64,000 nt of DNA from CAWBLP01 sp963789495 (GTDB lineage Bacteria; Pseudomonadota; Alphaproteobacteria; Acetobacterales; Acetobacteraceae), in NCBI GenBank assembly GCA_963789495.1, contig CAWBLP010000032.1, forward strand, positions 36,955-100,954. The letters are read 5' to 3'. The translations under genes were made by a program, and so were the position numbers. The notes under the pieces are model-generated. The model worked only from the letters and a program-made list of their open reading frames with translations, was not told where the DNA came from and made no database searches. This document shows, piece by piece, positions 18,274 through 26,188 of the stretch (the first letter of the stretch is position 1; each line of letters starts with the position of its first letter).

Positions 18274-18564
18274 ATGTTGCCGGACATGCAGGCCGATATG
18301 CTGATCGCCGACACGGCCTTCGATGCGGACAAACGGGTCATTGAACCGGTGGCGGCAGCGGCCAAGGCCGTCGCCATCCCGTCAACCGCCGGCCTCCGGT
18401 TATCTCGCGACGACGACCGCCGTCTCTACAAGGCTCGCCATCCGATCGAGACCGTCTTCTCCAGGCTCCGACAGTTCCGCGCGATTGCGACCTGCTACGA
18501 CAAGATCGCCCGCAACGTCCTGGCTGCCGTCCACCTCGTCGCCAGCATTATTTGGCGCAATTGA
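18274..18564 (+). pseudogene. IS5-type transposase C-terminal remnant
   Basis: The 96 codons match the end of an IS5-family DDE transposase: LIADTAFDADK, then HPIETVFSRLRQFRAIATCYDK with the catalytic Glu, and an ending IIWRN. The N-terminal two thirds and the terminal repeats are missing, so this is an IS scar. It runs into the CoA-transferase gene with no promoter-like gap. Confidence 0.75.
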
Positions 18565-18608
18565 AGACACGGCTTAGCATCGCTCAACCAATGGAGGAGC
18601 GTCACATC

Positions 18609-19826
18609 ATGCAGACCAACGGCGCCTATAATTGCCTGGAGGGCGTAAAGGTCCTCGACCTGACGCAGTTCGAGGCGGGACCATCCTGCACCGAAGCTTT
18701 GGCGTTTCTTGGCGCGGATGTCGTCAAGGTGGAAAATCCGAAGGGCGATCCGGGGCGTTACTCGGGCGGCGCGCCCGGCGCCGATGCCTGGTATTTCCTG
18801 CAGTACAACGCGAACAAGCGCTCGGTCACCATCAACCTGAAGGACAAGCGCGGCTTGGCGCTGCTGAAGGACATGGCGAAGCAGGCGGACGTGTTCGTGG
18901 AGAACTACGCCCCGGGCGCGATCGAACGCCTGGGCCTCGGCGCCGACGTGGTGCGCGCGATCAACCCGGCGATCATCTACGCGCAGGTGAAGGGGTTCGG
19001 CGCCGGCAGCCCGTATCAGAACAACCTGGCCTTCGACATGATCGCGCAGGCCTGCGGCGGCACGATGAGCATCACCGGCCCGAAGGACGGACCGCCGATG
19101 AAGCCGGGCCCGTCGCTGGGCGACACCGGCACCGGCATGCTGCTGGCGATCTCCGTCGTCTCGGCACTGTTCCGCCGCACCCGCACCGGCCAGGGCGAGC
19201 ATCTGCAGGTGGCGATGCAGGATGCCATGCTGCACTACATCCGCGGCGCCTTCGCCGCCCACGCCCGCACCGGCAAGCCGGCGCCGCGCGTGGGATCGGC
19301 GAGCATGGGAGCCAACAACCCGCCCTGCAACATCTTCCCGTGCAAGCCCGGCGGGCCGAACGACTACGTGTTCGTCTACACCAGCCGCGGTAACCCCGAG
19401 CACTGGTCGCGCCTGCTGAAGGCGATCGGCCGCGAGGACCTGATCGACGATCCGCGCTACGCGACACGGGAGGCGCGGATCCAGAACGAGCCCGAGGTCG
19501 ACGCGATCATCACCGACTGGACGCGCCGGCATACCAAGCAGGAGGCGATGGATATCATCGGCGCCGCGGTGCCGGCCGGGGCGGTGCTGGACACCGGTGA
19601 GCTGCTGGCCGATCCCAGCTTCGAGCAGCGCGGCATCATGCAGGTGATCCAGCATCCCAAGGCCGGCGCCTACAAGATGCCCGCCTGGCCCGTCCGCTTC
19701 AGCGGCAGCCCCCCACCCGTCAATCCCGCCCCGCTGCTCGGCCAGCACAATGACGACGTGCTGGCCCAATGGCTCGGGTTGGACCGCGATACGATCGGAG
19801 GCTTGCGCACCGATCAGGTGATCTGA
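18609..19826 (+). CDS. CaiB/BaiF CoA-transferase family protein
   Basis: A 405-residue class III CoA transferase. Diagnostic blocks are LEGVKVLDLTQFEAGPSCTE, LGADVVKVENPKGDPGR, NANKRSVTINLKDKRG, VFVENYAPGAIERLGLG and NNLAFDMIAQACGG, whose Asp is the expected catalytic residue. The C-terminus ends with HNDDVLAQWLGL. It moves CoA between organic acids (formyl-CoA, carnitine-CoA and similar); the substrates are unknown. A GGAGGAG site precedes the ATG at 18609. No partner dehydrogenase or decarboxylase is adjacent. Confidence 0.9.
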   Translation: MQTNGAYNCLEGVKVLDLTQFEAGPSCTEALAFLGADVVKVENPKGDPGRYSGGAPGADAWYFLQYNANKRSVTINLKDKRGLALLKDMAKQADVFVENYAPGAIERLGLGADVVRAINPAIIYAQVKGFGAGSPYQNNLAFDMIAQACGGTMSITGPKDGPPMKPGPSLGDTGTGMLLAISVVSALFRRTRTGQGEHLQVAMQDAMLHYIRGAFAAHARTGKPAPRVGSASMGANNPPCNIFPCKPGGPNDYVFVYTSRGNPEHWSRLLKAIGREDLIDDPRYATREARIQNEPEVDAIITDWTRRHTKQEAMDIIGAAVPAGAVLDTGELLADPSFEQRGIMQVIQHPKAGAYKMPAWPVRFSGSPPPVNPAPLLGQHNDDVLAQWLGLDRDTIGGLRTDQVI

Positions 19827-19877
19827 CACCGAGGGGTGGCGCGTGCGACCGCACCCGCCCCCCTGCCTTCGCTGGGC

Positions 19878-20103
19878 GTGCCGCTCCAACACCGTGCGCT
19901 GAGCGTGCCGCTCCAATGCCGTGCGCTGGATGTGCCACTCCAACATCGTCCTGGCCGTGCCGCCCGCTGGGCGTGCCACTCCAATGCCGTCCGTCGGGCG
20001 TATTGCTCCAACACCGTCCTGGCCGCACCGCTTCCCCGCCGCCCGCTGGACGCGCCGCTCCAACATCGTCGTGGCCGGGCCGCTCCAATCTCGTCTTGGC
20101 CGG
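19878..20103. repeat. Degenerate 27-bp tandem repeat array
   Basis: About seven units approximating GTGCCGCTCCAA-N3-CGT-N9, with insertions in units 3 and 5. The core CTCCAA recurs throughout. Because 27 is divisible by three, the minus strand reads as a nine-residue peptide repeat (like LERHAQRTV), but no good start or domain supports a gene. The array lies between the CoA-transferase and TetR genes; 19827-20282 contains no gene. Confidence 0.75.
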
Positions 20104-20117
20104 GCCTGACCCGGCCA
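20097..20117. repeat. REP-like hairpin, copy 1
   Basis: TGGCCGGG and CCCGGCCA pair around the loop CCTGA. The same element with its right flank (CCATCTAC) recurs at 50318-50338. Confidence 0.7.
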
Positions 20118-20282
20118 TCTACCCACAGGCGATCGAGCTACCACCCTGCGAAACCTGCGTCTTCGCCAAAGGGCAGAGCACCGGCCCAGGCTCGGCCATA
20201 ACGGGGTGAACCGGCGCCGCTTCTCGCCGGCTCCGCCCCACGCCGGCACTCGCTGCCGTGCTCGGGCCCGGGACCGCCGCGA

Positions 20283-20894
20283 TCACGATCCGCCGGCGTG
20301 CCCGTCCGGCTCGCCCGTGCCGCGCCGGTCCGCCGCCGCTTCCCCGGCGACCGCCCGTTCCGCCGCGTGCAGGAACCCATCAGCCAGCGCCGGCTCGTCT
20401 GCCAGGCGGGCCAGCACCACCGCCCCGACCATGGTGGACAACGCGACCATCGCCCGACCCTCGCCGCCATCCGGCAGGCAGCGCGCCAGGGCCTGGGTCA
20501 TCGCACGAATCGAGCGAGTGAGGGCAGGGCGGGACTCCGGCCGCCGCGCCACTTCCGGCCCGAGCGTCGTGAGCACGCAGCCGCGTTCAGCAACCGCGAC
20601 ATGGGCCGGGTCGAGATAAGCGCCGACGATCTGCTGCAGCGCCTCGGCGGGCGGTTGCTCCTGGCTGATGCGGTCCCAGCGCGCGGCGGCACGGGCCAGC
20701 GAGGCGGCGGAAACCTCCGCCACCAGTGCCTCCTTCGACTCGAAATGGCCGTAAAAGCCGCCATGTGTCAGCCCGGCCGCGTGCATGATCGCGTCCACCC
20801 CTACCGCATCGATGCCGTGCTGGCGGAACAGGGACGCCGCCGCGGTGGCGATGCGCTGACGGGTTTCGGCCTTTTGCTCAGGCGTTTTTCGCAT
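20283..20894 (-). CDS. TetR-family transcriptional regulator
   Basis: A 203-residue repressor-type regulator. The HTH is RQRIATAAASLFRQHGIDAV followed by VDAIMHAAGLTHGGFYGHFESKEALVAE in the first 60 residues; the rest is a helical ligand domain. It is divergent from an MFS transporter. The intergenic region holds two copies of an inverted repeat, likely its operators. Start: the ATG at 20894 has AGGA at 20904-20907, 9 bases upstream; the ATG at 20903 has no room for one. It probably represses the transporter until a ligand binds. Confidence 0.88.
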   Translation of the reverse strand: MRKTPEQKAETRQRIATAAASLFRQHGIDAVGVDAIMHAAGLTHGGFYGHFESKEALVAEVSAASLARAAARWDRISQEQPPAEALQQIVGAYLDPAHVAVAERGCVLTTLGPEVARRPESRPALTRSIRAMTQALARCLPDGGEGRAMVALSTMVGAVVLARLADEPALADGFLHAAERAVAGEAAADRRGTGEPDGHAGGS

Positions 20895-20914
20895 CCGCAG
20901 CATTCCTGAAATGC

Positions 20915-20928
20915 ATGACGAGCGTCAT
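20915..20928. promoter_or_regulatory. Putative TetR operator, copy 1
   Basis: Inverted repeat ATGACG-AG-CGTCAT. An identical pair of half-sites recurs 35 bp downstream, both in the TetR/MFS divergent promoter region. Confidence 0.7.
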
Positions 20929-20949
20929 ATTAGCTCTTGCCGAGTATAT

Positions 20950-20963
20950 ATGACGCCCGTCAT
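20950..20963. promoter_or_regulatory. Putative TetR operator, copy 2
   Basis: Inverted repeat ATGACG-CC-CGTCAT, with half-sites identical to copy 1. It lies 34 bases before the transporter ATG, where repressor binding would block transcription. Confidence 0.7.
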
Positions 20964-20997
20964 GTTACGCGCAACCTGTTTGGGGGAGCCCGGCTCC

Positions 20998-22275
20998 ATG
21001 CGTGCACAGACCTACCTGGCCCGAAGGCTGGGCGACCGTGTCCACTACGCCTGGGTCGTGGTGGCGCTGATGTTCACCGTCATCCTGGCCTCGGTGGGCG
21101 TGCGCGCCGCGCCGGGCGTGCTGATCGTGCCCCTGGAGCATTCATTCGGCTGGAGCACGGCCACGATCTCCGGCGCCATCTCGCTCAACATCCTGCTGTT
21201 CGGCCTGGTCGGACCGTTCGCGACCGCGCTGATCCAGACGCTGGGGATGCGGCGCACCGTGCTGGCATCGATGTCGCTGCTGGTGCTGGGGGCGGGGTCC
21301 AGTGCCTTCGTGACGACGCCCTGGCAGTTGTACCTCACCTGGGGCGTGCTGGTGGGGCTGGGCTCGGGCGCCGGCATGGTCGGTCTGGCGGCGACGGTTG
21401 CGAATCGGTGGTTCGTGCATCGGCGCGGCCTGGTGATCGGGCTGTTGACCGCAAGCAACGCATCCGGCCAGCTCATCTTCCTGCCGATCCTGGCGCATCT
21501 GGCGAACGCCTATGGCTGGAACAGCGTGCCCTGGACGGTGGCGATCGTGATTGCCGCGCTGATGCCGGTGGTGCTGTTCCTGCTGCCGGAAAGTCCCGGC
21601 GCCATCGGCCTGGGTCCCTATGGCGCAGCCGCGGAACCGCCGACGCTGCCCAGCGCGGGCAATCCGTTCAGCCTGGCGCTGCTGGGCCTGGCGCGCGGCA
21701 TGCGGTCGGTGGATTTCTGGCTGCTGACAGCGAGCTTCGCGGTGTGCGGCTTCTCCACCAACGGCCTGGTGGGCACGCATCTGATCGCCTACTGCGCGGA
21801 TCACGGCATCGCCGCGGTCAGCGCCGCGGGCCTGCTGGCGGCGATGGGCGTGTTCGACCTGATCGGCACCACGGCATCGGGCTGGCTGACCGACCGTTAC
21901 AATCCGCGCGTGCTGCTGTTCTGGTATTACGGGCTGCGCGGGCTGTCGCTGGCGGTGCTGCCGTTCACCGATTTCAGCCTGGTCAGCCTGACGGTATTCG
22001 CGATCTTCTATGGGTTGGACTGGGTGGCGACGGTGCCGCCGACGGTGGCGCTGACCAATGAGGTGTTCGGCAAGCGCGACGCCCCGGTGATGGTGGCGTG
22101 GATCGTGGCGGCGCATCAGGTCGGCGGTGCGCTGGCGGCATTCGGCGCCGGTGCGGTGCGCAACGAGACCGGCAGCTATACGATCGCCTTCCTGGCAAGC
22201 GGCATCGCCTGCCTGATCGCCTCGCTGCTGGTGTTGCGGATTGCCCGCCGGCCGGCTTTGGCAGCGGCGGAGTAG
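20998..22275 (+). CDS. MFS transporter
   Basis: A 425-residue major facilitator with about 12 hydrophobic segments. It begins RRLGDRVHYAWVVVALMFTV. The loop between helices 2 and 3 carries LGMRRTVLAS and that between 8 and 9 TASGWLTDRYNPRVLL, the usual MFS motif-A region. The style (ESPGAIGLGPYG in the central loop) fits the oxalate/formate and monocarboxylate branch. The start at 20998 follows GGGGGAG; the frame extends to 20911 through the operators and is unlikely to be translated there. It is controlled by the divergent TetR gene, so it probably exports or imports the regulator's ligand. Confidence 0.88.
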   Translation: MRAQTYLARRLGDRVHYAWVVVALMFTVILASVGVRAAPGVLIVPLEHSFGWSTATISGAISLNILLFGLVGPFATALIQTLGMRRTVLASMSLLVLGAGSSAFVTTPWQLYLTWGVLVGLGSGAGMVGLAATVANRWFVHRRGLVIGLLTASNASGQLIFLPILAHLANAYGWNSVPWTVAIVIAALMPVVLFLLPESPGAIGLGPYGAAAEPPTLPSAGNPFSLALLGLARGMRSVDFWLLTASFAVCGFSTNGLVGTHLIAYCADHGIAAVSAAGLLAAMGVFDLIGTTASGWLTDRYNPRVLLFWYYGLRGLSLAVLPFTDFSLVSLTVFAIFYGLDWVATVPPTVALTNEVFGKRDAPVMVAWIVAAHQVGGALAAFGAGAVRNETGSYTIAFLASGIACLIASLLVLRIARRPALAAAE

Positions 22276-22747
22276 CGGGTCCGGCAGTGCCGGGCGTGCC
22301 GTCCGGCGCCGCCGTTGCGTGCACCAGTCCGTTTGGCACCGCGGGTTGTTGCCGTCCGTCCGCCTGGCGCCCCGTGCGGCAGTCCGCCGCGTCCGTCCGT
22401 CCGTCTGGCGCCATATGGTGGCGTCCGGCCTACGGTGGCGTCCGTCGTCTCTCGCTTGCTGTCGCGTCCGGCGCGTGCCGGTCGCGTCTGGTGCGGCCCC
22501 GTGGCGTCATGCACCGCGGCCGTCCGGTGCAGCGAATACAATCTGACATTGTAACATATTCGCCGCCCGCCATGGTGAGGCGCTGCGTCCGGCCGGCGAG
22601 CGCAGACCTGCCTCGGTCTCGCGGTTGGCGCGAGGTGCGATGCTTGCATGCGAAGCCGGAACCTTCATGCTGAGCCAGCAGCGCGTCCGCCCGGTATTCC
22701 GCCGCCGCGTGCGTGCTGCGCCAAGACAGCGGGAACTGGGACAATCG
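22276..22747. other. Low-complexity CGTCC-rich stretch without a gene
   Basis: GTCCG motifs recur irregularly (including CCGTCCGTCCGTCTGGCGCC near 22398), giving a degenerate repetitive stretch between the transporter and the hydrolase. No convincing reading frame is present. The hydrolase promoter should lie near its right end, where the base composition drops around 22540-22560. Confidence 0.5.
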
Positions 22748-23698
22748 ATGTATCTGAACGCATCCGCCGACGGCATGCAGCCGCTGGACATGACCGGCAC
22801 GGACGAGTTCCGCAGCCTGCTCGCCAGCGCAGCCGATCTCGGCATTCCGCATGCGCCGGTGGTGCCGTATCGATCACGCAACATCGTGCTGCGGCGGCTG
22901 CGGTTCCACTTCCTGGAATGGGGCGCACCCGACGCACCGCCGATCGTGCTGCTGCATGGCGGCCACCAATCGGCGCATTCCTGGGATCTGGTCAGCCTGC
23001 ATCTGGCGCAACATCATCGCGTGCTGGCGCTGGATCAGCGTGGCCATGGCGACAGCGAGTGGGCGCGCGATGTGGATTATGCCAACCACAGCATGGCGCT
23101 CGATGCCCAGGCATTCATCGAGGCGATGGATCTGGGGCGGCCGATCCTGATCGGCCATTCGATGGGTGCGCGCAATTCGATGCTGCTGACCCGCATGGAT
23201 CCGTCACGGCTGCGCGCCCTGGTGGTGGTGGATGTCGGGCCGGAAGTGTCGGACCGCGGTCGCGAGGTGATCGCCGGGTTCGTGCAGGCCAACCAGGAGT
23301 TCGACGGTCTGGAGGCGTTCGTCGAGAACGTGCGGCGCTACGATCCGTATCGCAGCCGCGAGCACATCGAGCGCACGGTCAAATACAACATGCTGCAGCG
23401 TGCCGACGGCAAGTACGTGAGCAAATGCGACGCGACACCGCGACGCCTCGGCGTGGTGCGCGGCACCGGCCCGCTCGACAACATCACACTCGATGACGCC
23501 AGGAAGTTCGATCTGCCGGTGCTGGTGGTGCGGGGCGCGAACTCCAACATCCTCGCGCCCGACGCGGCGGAGCGGTTTCGCGATGCGCTGCCGCAAGGTC
23601 GGCTGGAGACGGTGGCGGATTGCGGTCACAACGTGCACGGCCAGAACACCAAAGGGTTCCTCGCCGTGCTGAACGCGTTTCTGCAAACGCTGGGATGA
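22748..23698 (+). CDS. Alpha/beta hydrolase
   Basis: A 316-residue alpha/beta-hydrolase. The oxyanion block is VLLHGGHQSAHSWD. The nucleophile elbow is IGHSMGARNS (G-H-S-M-G). The acid is probably in PVLVVRGANSNIL, and the catalytic His is in ADCGHNVHGQN near the end. It likely hydrolyses an ester, lactone or similar bond; the substrate is unknown. The start at 22748 (MYLNAS) has a purine-rich GGGAACTGGGAC before it; MQPLDM at 22775 is an alternative. The frame extends upstream to 22625 without support. Confidence 0.88.
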   Translation: MYLNASADGMQPLDMTGTDEFRSLLASAADLGIPHAPVVPYRSRNIVLRRLRFHFLEWGAPDAPPIVLLHGGHQSAHSWDLVSLHLAQHHRVLALDQRGHGDSEWARDVDYANHSMALDAQAFIEAMDLGRPILIGHSMGARNSMLLTRMDPSRLRALVVVDVGPEVSDRGREVIAGFVQANQEFDGLEAFVENVRRYDPYRSREHIERTVKYNMLQRADGKYVSKCDATPRRLGVVRGTGPLDNITLDDARKFDLPVLVVRGANSNILAPDAAERFRDALPQGRLETVADCGHNVHGQNTKGFLAVLNAFLQTLG

Positions 23699-23703
23699 GA
23701 CAG

Positions 23704-23721
23704 GCAGCGGGCCCCCGCTGC
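23704..23721 (+). terminator. Short hairpin after the hydrolase gene
   Basis: GCAGCGG and CCGCTGC pair around GCCC, 5 bases after the stop. There is no T-run, so it is weak evidence for termination. Confidence 0.35.
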
Positions 23722-23772
23722 TGCGGAGGCCCGATCGACCTGGGTCGGCCGAAAGCGTCGAGGCGCGAACCA

Positions 23773-24959
23773 TAAGACCACCGCATCATGTCGTTGAAGT
23801 GTTGTAGGTGCAAAATCGTTCTATGGCGTCGAGGATGTCGTCGGCGGATTTGACCCACCGGAATGGCTTTGGGTTGGCATTGTGGTGATCGAGAAAGGCG
23901 TTGATCGCAGCTTCCAGCTCATCGACGCTGCGATGCACGCCGCGCCTGATCTTCCGGTCGGTCAGCAGTGCGAAAAAGCGCTCGACCTGGTTCAGCCAGG
24001 AGCTGCTTGTCGGGGTCAGGTGGACATGCCAGCGCGGGCGCTTTGCCAGCCAGTCGCGGATCAGCGCGGTCTTGTGCGTCGCGTAGTTGTCCCAGACCAG
24101 ATGCACATCCAGCCCGGTCGGTACCGCAGCCTCGATCTCGTCCAGGAATTGACGGAACTCGGTCGCGCGGTGGCGCGGATAGCATTTGCCGATGATTGCT
24201 CCGGTAGCGACGTCAAGTGCCGCGAACAGCGAGGTCGTACCGTGCCGGACGTAATCGTGACTGCGCCGCTCAGGCTGACCAGGTCGCATCGGAAACACGG
24301 TCTGGCTGCGGTCCAGCGCCTGGATCTGCGACTTTTCGTCAACGCAGAGCACCACGGCATGCTCGGGAGGGGAAACATACAACCCCACCACATCGCGCAC
24401 CTTGGCCACGAAGTCGGGATCAGTGGAGAGCTTGAATGTCTCCTGCCGATGCGGCTTCAGCCCGAAGGCGCGCCAAATCCGCTGCACCGTGCTGACCGAC
24501 AAGCCGGTGTCTCGCGCCATGCCACGCGAACTCCAGTGGGTCGCCGCCTCGGGCTTACTCTCCAGCGTGCGGGTGATCACCGCTTCGATCCGTTTATCCT
24601 CGATCGTGCGCGGCGCTCCGGGCCGCGGCTCGTCGCGCAAACCCTCGACCCGCTGCGCCAGAAACCGGCGGCGCCATTTGCCGACGGTTTGTGGATGCGC
24701 CCCAAGCTGCTGACCAACCGCCTGGTTTTCCAGACCCTCGGCGCAGGCCAGAACGATGCGGGCACGAGCCGCAAGAGCCTGCGAGGTCTTGGGCCGGGCG
24801 GCCAGCGCCATCAGCTCAGATCTCTCCGCATCCGTTACATTCAGCGCTTCCAGCCTGCGTCCCGCCATGCCTGCTCTCCGTCTCCAAGACGACAGAGCCT
24901 CGCAAGTCACGCCGAATCGACCGCAGTGCAGTTTTCGAATCGCTGATGCGACGGATTTA
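23773..24959 (-). mobile_element. IS630-family insertion sequence (first)
   Basis: The transposase gene is bounded by imperfect inverted ends: 23767-23788 matches the complement of 24943-24965 at about 15 of 22 positions, including CGCATCA. A TA dinucleotide at 23773-23774 and another at 24958-24959 fit the TA target duplication of this family. Exact limits are approximate. Confidence 0.6.
23786..24868 (-). CDS. IS630-family transposase
   Basis: A 360-residue DDE transposase, complete in one frame. The N-terminal HTH region includes RARIVLACAEGLENQAVGQQ and GKWRRRFLAQRV. Catalytic acids sit in LCVDEKSQIQ, LVWDNYATHK and WLNQVERFFALL. MAGRRLE at 24868 is the likely start; an in-frame extension reaches 24910. 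The enzyme moves its own element into TA targets. It differs clearly from the other two IS630 transposases in the window. Confidence 0.9.
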   Translation of the reverse strand: MAGRRLEALNVTDAERSELMALAARPKTSQALAARARIVLACAEGLENQAVGQQLGAHPQTVGKWRRRFLAQRVEGLRDEPRPGAPRTIEDKRIEAVITRTLESKPEAATHWSSRGMARDTGLSVSTVQRIWRAFGLKPHRQETFKLSTDPDFVAKVRDVVGLYVSPPEHAVVLCVDEKSQIQALDRSQTVFPMRPGQPERRSHDYVRHGTTSLFAALDVATGAIIGKCYPRHRATEFRQFLDEIEAAVPTGLDVHLVWDNYATHKTALIRDWLAKRPRWHVHLTPTSSSWLNQVERFFALLTDRKIRRGVHRSVDELEAAINAFLDHHNANPKPFRWVKSADDILDAIERFCTYNTSTT

Positions 24960-24983
24960 GGACTCAGGACACTAGTACCCGAG

Positions 24984-26134
24984 TTATTGAAATTGCGGGT
25001 AGAGCCGCTTGAGCTTGACGCGGGCGTCCGCGTTGGTGAACTGCCAATCGGCCTTGGCGTGCCTTTTGTTGCGGTTCTGCTGCCATGCGGCGATCTCTTG
25101 GGTCAGCGTCGGTTTGTCGGGGATTCGCCGGTCCAGGCATTGTCTTGACAGCACGCTGATTTCGCACTCGGCCATATCCAGCCAGCTTCCGTGCTTGGGT
25201 GTGTAATGCCACTCGAACCGTTCCACGAGCCGGCGGGCTTCCGCGGGCGGAAAGGCCTCGTACAGCGACGCGGGTTTGTGCGTGCTGAGATTGTCTTGGA
25301 TCAGAACGATCTTCTCGGCGCCAGGGAAGTGGATGTCGGACACCTCCTTGAGGACCTGGGCGTAATCGGCGGCGGCGTGGCGGTCTGTGACCTTGACGTG
25401 CCGCCATCCCTCCAGCGGCGCGAACAGCATGAACAGGTTTGCCGTGCCGTTACGCTCATACTCGTAGTCGACGCGCGAGGGATGCCCTGGCTTCGCCTGG
25501 ATCGGCACGCGCGTCTCTGCGATCAGTTGCTTTGACGTCTCGTCCAGGCAAACCACCGGGCGCGCTGGGTCGTGCGGGCGCTGATAGACTTCGAGTACGT
25601 CCTCCATGGCGGCTACGAAGGCCGCGCTGGCGTCCGGCGGAATGACCCATTGTTCTTGCAGGTGGGGCTTGAGAGCGTTTTTTTTAGCGTCCGCCCGATC
25701 GTGTTGTCGCTGGCACGCTCGACGATCTTCAGTTCGACGACCTGTTCTTCCAGCAGTTCAAGGGTCCAGCGCGACCGCCCCCTTGGCGGCTCGCCGCACG
25801 CCAGGGCGATCAGCTTGGCCTCGGCGGCCCCGTCGAAGATGCGTGGCCGGGCCGAGGCGGGCGAATATTTGTGTGTCAGGGCCGCGTCCAGGCCTTCCTC
25901 CACAAGCCGCTGGCGGGTCCGAAGGATCGTGTCGGTGCTGGTGTCCAACGCCTCGGCAATCCGGTTGTCGGGCCATCCCTCGCCCGCCTCGGAGACGTCG
26001 GCCTTCAGCAGGATACGCGCCTTGAGAAGCTTGCGTGCCGGATGCTTGCCTGTTGCGATGAGCGCGTTCAGCCGATCGCGCTCATCATCGCTCAGTCTGA
26101 CGATGTGCTTCCTGGCAGTCTGTTTCCTTGTCAC
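24984..26134 (-). CDS. IS630-family transposase expressed by a probable -1 frameshift
   Basis: Two overlapping frames together form one 383-residue transposase. The 5' frame (26134 to 25613) carries the HTH: RKLLKARILLKADVSEAG and GWPDNRIAEALDTSTDTILR. The 3' frame (ending at 24984) carries VCLDETSKQ, IQDNLSTHK and MAECEISVL with the DDE acids. The frames join at a run of eight A (CTA AAA AAA ACG). Slipping back one base there yields AAC GCT CTC AAG and restores the family sequence KPHLQEQW. A_AAA_AAA is a classic slippery heptamer, so this is more likely programmed frameshifting than decay. Confidence 0.8.
25678..25685 (-). promoter_or_regulatory. A8 slippery site (-1 frameshift)
   Basis: Eight T on the plus strand read as A8 in the transposase mRNA. 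In the 0 frame the codons are CTA-AAA-AAA-ACG, an A_AAA_AAA heptamer. The -1 frame beyond it continues the transposase. Confidence 0.7.
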
Positions 26135-26188
26135 GAATCGGCTCCGTCATTGCCAGGGCATCGATTCGAAGTTTAACCGCTGAGTCAA

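Noticed and set aside
19878..20103. CRISPR-like array
   Set aside because: Units are contiguous and degenerate, with no unique spacers of constant length and no cas genes. No CRISPR was seen anywhere in the window.
19814..20118. Repeat peptide gene on the minus strand across the 27-bp array
   Set aside because: The open frame is a by-product of a repeat length divisible by three; no ribosome site or domain.
18495..20249. 584-codon minus-strand frame opposite the CoA transferase
   Set aside because: A shadow of a well-supported gene; its His/Arg-rich translation is typical of antisense GC-rich DNA.
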